Shown piece by piece: positions 1 through 3,872 of a DNA stretch of 7,129 nucleotides. Under the pieces are notes generated by a model, which saw only the letters and a list, made by a program, of their open reading frames with translations, made no database searches and had not been told where the DNA came from. Made by a program: the position numbers and the translations under genes. Source of the DNA: Planctomycetaceae bacterium. GTDB lineage: Bacteria > Planctomycetota > Planctomycetia > Pirellulales > Thermoguttaceae. The stretch covers positions 1-7,129 of the forward strand of contig JAITAZ010000268.1 in assembly GCA_031283825.1 (NCBI GenBank). Direction: 5' to 3'. How positions within the stretch are numbered: the stretch's first letter is position 1; every line of letters begins with the position of its first letter.

Positions 1-36
1 GAACTGTTAGGAATTATGATCAACACCGGCGTTTAA
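1..36 (+). CDS. Possible 3' end of an upstream gene (partial)
   Basis: Frame 1 from the window edge reads ELLGIMINTGV followed by TAA at 34-36, with varied codons of the kind seen in real genes. Eleven residues are too few to name a family. A competing reading is frame 3, which stays open from the edge to TAA at 126-128 but becomes Lys/Asn/Gln-rich and ends inside a repeat box, so it looks less like protein. Either may be chance. Confidence 0.2.
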   Translation, partial: ELLGIMINTGV

Positions 37-124
37 GAATAAATTTTGGCAACTATTCTGTCGTAGTTTTTTCTCTTTTCAAGGACAATTTTAAGTCTCA
101 ACAAAAAAATTTAAAAAATTTTTT

Positions 125-139
125 GTAACCGTTCACGGT
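125..139 (+). repeat. GTAACCGTTCACGGT box, left copy (K2 family)
   Basis: The 15 bases gtaaccgttcacggt are the exact reverse complement of 469-483, so the two copies form a perfect inverted pair bounding about 360 bp (125-483). A third copy with one change (gtaaccattcacgg) lies at 266-279 in the same orientation. Other copies occur at 3849-3862, 6785-6798 and 6901-6913. No gene lies inside the 125-484 interval apart from the start of the K2 overlap with the small frame at 480-632. Confidence 0.75.
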
Positions 140-155
140 TTTAAACACCGGATAG

Positions 156-210
156 TTGGGGGAATTTTAAACACGGATAATAGCGGATTTGACGGAAAAA
201 TCGCGGATAA
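156..210 (+). repeat. CGGATAA-containing repeat, inverted relative to the right window edge
   Basis: This stretch has a TTGGGG / GAATTTT / ACGGATAA order (156-180) followed by a GCGGAT and a CGCGGATAAT (201-210). The reverse complement of 7031-7076 shows the same words: TTGGGG, GAATTTT, ACGGATAA and an adjacent ATCGCGGATTT. Gaps of a few bases separate the words in the two copies. Within the left copy, CACGGATAA (172-180) and CGCGGATAA (201-209) are themselves a short direct repeat. Confidence 0.45.
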
Positions 211-265
211 TGCCAATGACGCTTTTATACGTAAACAAAACTATCAATTAACTAAAAATTAATTT

Positions 266-279
266 GTAACCATTCACGG
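266..279 (+). repeat. GTAACCATTCACGG box (K2 family)
   Basis: This differs by one base from the copy at 125-138 and has the same orientation. It lies about 45 bases left of the paired palindromes at 316-395, on the side opposite the inverted copy at 469-484. Confidence 0.65.
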
Positions 280-315
280 AATTTTTATTTTTTGTATCGA
301 AAAATTAAAACGTGA

Positions 316-353
316 AACAATCGTAGAGACGCAATGCCTTGCGTCTCATTGTT
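316..353. repeat. Hairpin repeat with GAGACGCAA stem
   Basis: GAGACGCAA at 326-334 and TTGCGTCTC at 339-347 form a perfect 9-bp stem with a 4-base loop. It is extended by AACAAT (316-321) against ATTGTT (348-353) across a 4-base bulge. There is no T-tract on either side, so it resembles an extragenic palindrome more than a terminator. Similar GTAGAGACGC...GCGTCTC palindromes are familiar as dispersed repeats in several bacterial groups (from memory, unverified). Confidence 0.7.
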
Positions 354-373
354 CGATCAAAAGATCACCGACA

Positions 374-395
374 GAGACGCAAAGCATTGTGTTTC
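374..395. repeat. Second GAGACGCAA hairpin, decayed copy
   Basis: GAGACGCAA (374-382) is identical to the stem arm at 326-334. The partner arm, TTGTGTTTC (387-395), differs from the perfect complement at two sites, both C to T, which still allow G-U pairing in RNA read from this strand. With 316-353 it forms a tandem pair of hairpins about 26 bases apart. Confidence 0.6.
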
Positions 396-435
396 TACAT
401 TGGGTTTAGTAATTCAAATCTGAATTTTAAAACCT

Positions 436-455
436 GGTAATATATCAGTGGAATA
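436..455 (+). repeat. GGTAATATATCAGTGGAATA box (K1 family)
   Basis: The sequence ggtaatatatcagtggaat recurs almost unchanged at 3606-3648 (two tandem copies) and 6616-6634. Here it is followed after 14 bases by an inverted K2 box ending in TTACC (469-484), so 436-484 begins GGTAA and ends TTACC, like a very short inverted-repeat unit. Confidence 0.7.
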
Positions 456-468
456 TTTTTTTAAAAAT

Positions 469-484
469 ACCGTGAACGGTTACC
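469..484 (-). repeat. GGTAACCGTTCACGGT box, right copy (K2 family, inverted)
   Basis: On the minus strand this reads ggtaaccgttcacggt, the exact inverse of the box at 125-139. Its TAA at 482-480 (minus strand) is the stop codon of the short frame at 480-632. Confidence 0.75.
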
Positions 485-632
485 ATAAGTGAATGCAGTC
501 GTCTCTTATATTATCTCGTTGAGGTTTTGTTTCTAGCGGGCAATTTGTTTTTTTGCCGTCTTTGTCAAACCACGATTTTAAAATCGCATCGTATATCATG
601 AAGTCTTTAAACTCAATAACCATTGAGAACAT
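480..632 (-). CDS. Short reading frame, possible remnant of a lost gene
   Basis: A 50-residue minus-strand frame begins MFSMVIEFKDFMIYDAI and ends DDCIHLW before TAA. Its composition (Trp, Cys, several Asp/Lys, few runs) is more protein-like than expected of AT-rich spacer. The same frame is open upstream for 17 more codons, back to TGA near 683. In the next frame over, 595-720 also reads plausibly (LLPTELLIQIAKLLRW, ending in a stop at 599-597). Two adjacent coding-looking frames suggest a frameshifted, degraded gene rather than an intact small protein. I do not recognise the family. The stop lies inside a repeat box, which could have truncated the gene. Chance is a real alternative. Confidence 0.25.
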   Translation of the reverse strand: MFSMVIEFKDFMIYDAILKSWFDKDGKKTNCPLETKPQRDNIRDDCIHLW

Positions 633-677
633 TGTCGTCTTGATTGCCAACGCAAAAGTTTGGCTATTTGTATTAAC

Positions 678-762
678 AATTCAGTAGGCAAGAGGTATTC
701 CTTGAATGAATTTTTAACGAATGTATAATTTCAAAACTTTGTAAATTCAGTAGGTAAGCAAG
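678..762 (+). repeat. Direct repeat AATTCAGTAGG, two copies 66 bp apart
   Basis: AATTCAGTAGG occurs at 678-688 and 744-754, followed by CAAG and TAAGCAAG respectively. A related TTCAGTAAG lies at 7021-7029. The rest of 633-850 is AT-rich spacer in which I see no gene, convincing promoter or Shine-Dalgarno sequence. Confidence 0.5.
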
Positions 763-850
763 TTTTTAAGCGGCGAGTCGCTTTGTCCGCTAAATGAGAT
801 AATGAGATTTGTAAAAAATAAATCTAATATCTGTACAAAAATTCAACCGA

Positions 851-1327
851 ATGATTATGAAAATACGAGTCAATTTGAACAGAAAGAAGTTTGACATGAC
901 GCCAATGATCGACGTTGTGTTTCAGCTTTTGATATTTTTCGTTTTGACGTTTCGGATTGTTTTGCCGGAAGGTGATTTTAGTATAAAAATTCCTCCGTCG
1001 AATAACGCCGTTGAAAAAACTGATCTTCCTCAAACGCCTATTCGAGTTCGACTAACCGCCGACGAAAATGGAGAACTAAATGAAATAATTATCAACGACG
1101 TCTCAACTGGTAAAAATTTCAAAGAACTACGCGCAAGAATCTTAATGACTATCGGAATGGCAGAAAACCCAAACGAAAAAGAAATGGAAGTCGAATTAAC
1201 GCCAGATGATAACTTGAAATATACATATATTATCAAAGCAATGACTCATATCACCGGCGAATTAAAAAACGGACGAATCGTTAAAATCTGCGACCGCGTG
1301 AAATTCGCAAGAATAAAGCAAAAGTAA
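851..1327 (+). CDS. exbD: ExbD/TolR-family biopolymer transport protein
   Basis: This is an inner-membrane subunit of the proton-driven ExbB-ExbD (TolQ-TolR) motor, which passes proton-motive force to TonB- or Tol-type partners at the outer membrane. The 158 residues show the family plan. A short basic cytoplasmic N-terminus (RVNLNRKKF, 6-14) leads into the signature DMTPMIDVVFQLLIFFVL (15-32). Asp21 lies in the single transmembrane helix and corresponds to the essential proton-carrying Asp of E. coli ExbD. A periplasmic domain of about 120 residues follows. Its end (EVELTPDD, LKYTYIIKAM, GRIVKICDRVKFA) resembles planctomycete ExbDs. ATG at 851 gives 158 residues; a second in-frame ATG at 857 is equally possible, and neither has a clear ribosome site. 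No exbB lies next to it in the window. The next gene, argJ, follows in the same direction after 91 bp and may be co-transcribed. Confidence 0.92.
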   Translation: MIMKIRVNLNRKKFDMTPMIDVVFQLLIFFVLTFRIVLPEGDFSIKIPPSNNAVEKTDLPQTPIRVRLTADENGELNEIIINDVSTGKNFKELRARILMTIGMAENPNEKEMEVELTPDDNLKYTYIIKAMTHITGELKNGRIVKICDRVKFARIKQK

Positions 1328-1418
1328 TTTTTTAGTCGTATTAGTTACAGCAGCTGAAAAAAGGCTGACTGATTAATTGCCTCAAATTTTAAATTTTACT
1401 AATAAAGAAAAAAAATCA

Positions 1419-2615
1419 ATGACAATATTTATACCGAAAGGTTATCGTTTTTCGGCGGTTTATGCTGGTTTGAAGTCGGATCCGTCGTTGTTTGATTTAT
1501 CTCTTCTTGTTTCTGATTTTCCTGCATCTGCTTCGGGCGTATTTACTAACAATGCCGTTTGCGGTGCGCCGGTTACGTTTGATCGTCGATATGTTCCTTG
1601 CGAGGGAATGCGATGCGTGGTTGCGAATGCGCGTTATGCTAATGCTTGCACGGGCGAGCAAGGTTTGCGAGACGTCGAGGAGATTGCTGATTTCGTGTCA
1701 AATGCGATTTGCGGCGAGACTGGTAAGACATTGATTATGTCAACGGGAGTAATTGGCGTATGTCTGCCGATGGATAAAATTCGCAAAGGATTAGATGAAT
1801 TATTAAAACGTTTGGAATTGTCGGCAGATTCGTTTGTGAATTTTGCTAAAGGAATAATGACAACCGACACGGTCGAGAAATACGTTACGAAACAGCTAAA
1901 ATTAGAATCGGGCGAAATTATTACGATTGCCGGAATTTGCAAAGGCGCGGCGATGATTGCTCCTCATCTTGCGACTATGCTTGCAGTGGTTTTGACAGAC
2001 GCGGCGATTGATTGTAATGATTCTCAAAAGTTGTTGGCGGCGGCGGCGGAAAATTCTTTTAATGCAATTTCGGTAGAGGGTCATACGAGTACGTCGGACA
2101 CGTTGATTTTATTAGCGAATGGAGCGGCAGTTTCGAGAAAACTTACCGGCAACGACTTGACAAAATTCGCGAATTGCTTGAACGAGTTATGCGTCGAGTT
2201 GGCGTTGAAAATTCTATCTGACGGCGAAGGCGTAACGCATTTGATTACTATTAAAGTTGAAGAATGTAAAGATGTAGAGTCGGCAAAGACTATTGCAAGA
2301 AAAGTCGGCGAAGACGTTTTAGTAAAAACCGCTATCGCCGGCGCAGACCCTAATTGGGGAAGGGTAATTTCGGCAATAGGAACGTCGGGCGTAGATTTCG
2401 ATTTGAAAAAATTATCGTTTTATTTAAACGGATTCGAATTATTCCGCAATGGCGAACCGCAAAATTTCAATAAAAATATTGTCTCGGATTCGATCAGAAA
2501 TAATCGCGAAACGAGTTTTAAGATCACGCTAAATCAAGGCGACAAAAAAACAATTTTCTGGACAACCGACCTAACAATGGAATACGTAAGATTAAATTCC
2601 GATTACACGACTTAA
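1419..2615 (+). CDS. argJ: ArgJ, bifunctional glutamate/ornithine N-acetyltransferase
   Basis: Cytoplasmic arginine-biosynthesis enzyme. It moves the acetyl group from N2-acetylornithine to glutamate (EC 2.3.1.35), and in many bacteria also acetylates glutamate from acetyl-CoA (EC 2.3.1.1). Family members cut themselves into alpha and beta chains at an Ala-Thr bond. That site is visible as KGAAMIAPHLATML, with Thr186 as predicted nucleophile. The oxyanion-hole STGVIG (108-113), MTTDT (147-151), VEGHTSTSDT, GADPNWGR and the C-terminal DLTMEYVRLNSDYTT are all present, so the protein looks complete and active at 398 residues, the usual length. I chose ATG 1419 because MTIFIPKGYRFSAVYAGLK matches where family members begin; the 14-codon upstream extension to TTG 1377 is Asn/Lys-rich and atypical. 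An A-rich AAAGAAAAAAAA lies just upstream but is only a weak ribosome site. The TAA stop is formed by the first bases of the element at 2613-2727. Confidence 0.96.
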   Translation: MTIFIPKGYRFSAVYAGLKSDPSLFDLSLLVSDFPASASGVFTNNAVCGAPVTFDRRYVPCEGMRCVVANARYANACTGEQGLRDVEEIADFVSNAICGETGKTLIMSTGVIGVCLPMDKIRKGLDELLKRLELSADSFVNFAKGIMTTDTVEKYVTKQLKLESGEIITIAGICKGAAMIAPHLATMLAVVLTDAAIDCNDSQKLLAAAAENSFNAISVEGHTSTSDTLILLANGAAVSRKLTGNDLTKFANCLNELCVELALKILSDGEGVTHLITIKVEECKDVESAKTIARKVGEDVLVKTAIAGADPNWGRVISAIGTSGVDFDLKKLSFYLNGFELFRNGEPQNFNKNIVSDSIRNNRETSFKITLNQGDKKTIFWTTDLTMEYVRLNSDYTT

Positions 2616-2727
2616 CTCATGTTACGCAGTATTTGTCCGTCAGTAGGCGTTTATTGATCAGGTTGATCACCGATCAGGTAGGCGACCGCCTACCAGATAT
2701 GGGGTAGCAAGTGCGTAACATGAGTTA
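2613..2727. mobile_element. 115-bp miniature inverted-repeat element (copy A)
   Basis: The ends taactcatgttacgca (2613-2628) and tgcgtaacatgagtta (2712-2727) are perfect 16-bp inverted repeats. Inside is a palindrome, ggtaggcgaccgcctacc (2677-2694), plus repeated TGATCAGG words. There is no coding capacity, which fits a MITE or a large extragenic palindrome. Because the tips are TAA/TTA, the left end supplies the argJ stop and the right end the stop of the convergent dehydrogenase gene. The only possible target duplication is TA, which cannot be told from the palindromic tip. A partial inverted second copy lies at 3758-3828. It could also act as a bidirectional terminator between convergent genes, though it lacks a T-tract. 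Confidence 0.75.
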
Positions 2728-3537
2728 TGTCTTATTTTTTGCGCGTTTACGATATGCCCATTCGCAGATTTTACTGCCAATAGGATTACTCAATAATGCA
2801 AGGATCAACTTGTAACGAAACGATGGAATACAAACTACACGCTTGGTTTTTCTAATCGCATTTAACGATGTCCTCACTACATAATCTGCATTTAACCATA
2901 GAAATCCGGGCGTTTTGTCTTTTTGAAATCCCTTCATTGTCTCGGCGCTGTGAAATCCCGTGTGCGTAAGACCAGGACAAAGCGCTTGTACCCTCACGTT
3001 ATACTCGGAAACATCACATTGAATACTCCTCGAAAATGAGTACACATACGCTTTAGTCGCCATATACTCGGCACAATTTGTACCAAATAGAAACGCCGCA
3101 ACCGACGATAAATTGATCAAAAATCCTCGTCTGCGTTTACACATCGGAACAAGTGCTGCACGAGATAATCGCATCAACGAAATAATATGTACGCGAATCA
3201 TCTCCTCTTCCAAGTCAGGATCAACTTCTGGAAACATTCCTTCGCGTCCAAAACCCGCATTGTTGATCATAAACTCAAGAAATTCTTCATTCGCAAGCCG
3301 CAATTCTAACGCTTTAACGTCGTCCGGTCGTGAAAGATCACAGACCAAAGTTTCAACATTAATTCCAAATTGAGATTCATACTCTAATTTGATTTTTTCA
3401 AGTAAATTCCCGCGTCTAGCTACAAGCAACAAATCGTAACCATCCGCAGCTAACTGCTTTGCAAATTCCTTTCCTAAACCGTCGCTTGCGCCAGTTATAG
3501 CCGCAAGAGGACGCCTCGATTCAATTATATTAGACAT
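2725..3537 (-). CDS. Short-chain dehydrogenase/reductase (SDR), DltE-like
   Basis: Soluble NAD(P)-dependent oxidoreductase of the classical SDR superfamily; substrate unknown. In its 270 residues I see the Rossmann dinucleotide motif TGASDGLG (15-22), an Arg pair (VARR, 41-42) typical of NADPH preference, the adenine-contacting Asp66 in CDLS, NNAG (91-94), catalytic Ser144, Tyr157 and Lys161 (YMATK), and the LCPG turn (185-188). The order, spacing and basic C-terminal tail (AYRKRAKNKT) resemble the DltE/YqjQ-type branch. The position normally held by the fourth catalytic residue, Asn in V-N, is His116 here (RVHIISLMRLSRA). ATG 3537 starts ten residues ahead of the first strand, which is normal; no Shine-Dalgarno sequence is visible. 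The gene converges on argJ, its stop lies in the 2613-2727 element, and it is enclosed by 28-bp inverted repeats. Confidence 0.93.
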   Translation of the reverse strand: MSNIIESRRPLAAITGASDGLGKEFAKQLAADGYDLLLVARRGNLLEKIKLEYESQFGINVETLVCDLSRPDDVKALELRLANEEFLEFMINNAGFGREGMFPEVDPDLEEEMIRVHIISLMRLSRAALVPMCKRRRGFLINLSSVAAFLFGTNCAEYMATKAYVYSFSRSIQCDVSEYNVRVQALCPGLTHTGFHSAETMKGFQKDKTPGFLWLNADYVVRTSLNAIRKTKRVVCIPSFRYKLILALLSNPIGSKICEWAYRKRAKNKT

Positions 3538-3550
3538 AATACACTAATTG

Positions 3551-3578
3551 CAAAAATACAATTATTGTTGAATTTTTG
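3551..3578. repeat. AT-rich hairpin just upstream of the SDR start
   Basis: CAAAAAT (3551-3557) pairs with ATTTTTG (3572-3578), and ACAA (3558-3561) with TTGT (3565-3568) inside it, leaving a 3-base bulge and a 3-base loop. It lies 14 bp upstream of the SDR ATG at 3537. It could be a regulator-binding palindrome or a leader hairpin, but simple AT composition is enough to explain it. Confidence 0.3.
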
Positions 3579-3605
3579 TAACAATAAATACGCAATAAAA
3601 TTTTT

Positions 3606-3648
3606 GGTAACATATCACTGGAATTATTTGTAATATATCAGTGGAATA
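3606..3648 (+). repeat. Two tandem GGTAAYATATCASTGGAAT boxes (K1 family)
   Basis: The first copy, ggtaacatatcactggaatt, starts at 3606. The second, tgtaatatatcagtggaataa, starts at 3629, giving a 24-base period. They match boxes at 436-455 and 6616-6634. On the minus strand they sit 70-110 bp upstream of the SDR start, so a regulatory role cannot be excluded, but the same box also occurs far from any start. Confidence 0.65.
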
Positions 3649-3675
3649 ATTTTACCGGACAATTTTATTTTTCAT

Positions 3676-3754
3676 TGTCCTGCAAGGACAGTACTTGATA
3701 TTCATTACGAGATACAATTTTTTTTGCGTTATCAAGTGTCGTCCTTGCAGGACT
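3676..3754. repeat. Inverted pair of GTCCTGCAAGGAC palindromes
   Basis: GTCCTGCAAGGAC (3677-3689) is nearly self-complementary and recurs inverted as GTCCTTGCAGGAC (3741-3753). The arms extend into ACTTGATA (3693-3700) against TATCAAGT (3730-3737), giving about 25 paired positions with three mismatches around a 29-base AT-rich loop. The layout matches the palindrome pair at 6819-6878. Confidence 0.7.
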
Positions 3755-3757
3755 TAG

Positions 3758-3828
3758 TAACTCATGTTACGCACTTGCTACCCCAGATCAGGTAGGCGAC
3801 CGCCTACCTGATCAACAAACGCCTATTG
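3758..3828. mobile_element. Truncated, inverted copy of the 2613-2727 element (copy B)
   Basis: Bases 3758-3785 are the exact reverse complement of 2700-2727 (28 of 28). The copy then keeps an improved central palindrome, a perfect 13-bp stem (gatcaggtaggcg at 3786-3798, its complement at 3801-3813) with a 2-base centre, and the word ACAAACGCCTATTG that corresponds to CAGTAGGCGTTTAT at 2641-2654. About 15 bases next to the palindrome and the whole far terminal repeat are missing, so the element is no longer complete. Confidence 0.7.
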
Positions 3829-3848
3829 AATAGTTAAAATATTTAAAA

Positions 3849-3862
3849 ACCGTGAACGCTTA
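3849..3862 (-). repeat. Degenerate K2 box next to the 900-residue gene
   Basis: The plus strand reads accgtgaacgcttat, close to the accgtgaacggttac at 469-483. It lies just past the stop codon of the 3873-6575 gene. The matching opposite arm on the left of this spacer is not recognisable. Confidence 0.5.
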
Positions 3863-3872
3863 TAAAATTCTA

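Noticed and set aside
316..395. CRISPR array
   Set aside because: There are only two diverged hairpins, with no regular repeat-spacer series and no cas genes.
781..850. Sigma-70 promoter for exbD
   Set aside because: TAATAT at 825-830 resembles a -10 box, but no -35-like hexamer lies at the right distance. AT-rich spacer gives such matches by chance.
824..1236. Minus-strand open frames opposite exbD
   Set aside because: They are antisense to a strongly supported ExbD gene and show no domain or start signal.
1377..1418. TTG-initiated N-terminal extension of argJ by 14 residues
   Set aside because: The extra residues are Asn/Lys-rich and unlike ArgJ N-termini. ATG at 1419 gives the normal family start and length.
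1634..2084. Minus-strand frames within argJ
   Set aside because: They lie opposite the conserved ArgJ catalytic region and are explained by its codon use.
3538..3620. Sigma-70 promoter for the SDR gene
   Set aside because: TTGTTA and TATTAT-like words occur on the minus strand, but none are convincingly spaced, and the TATTAT overlaps the start codon.
2700..3785. Composite transposon carrying the SDR gene
   Set aside because: The matching termini are the inner-facing ends of the two elements, the outer end of copy B is missing, and there is no transposase.
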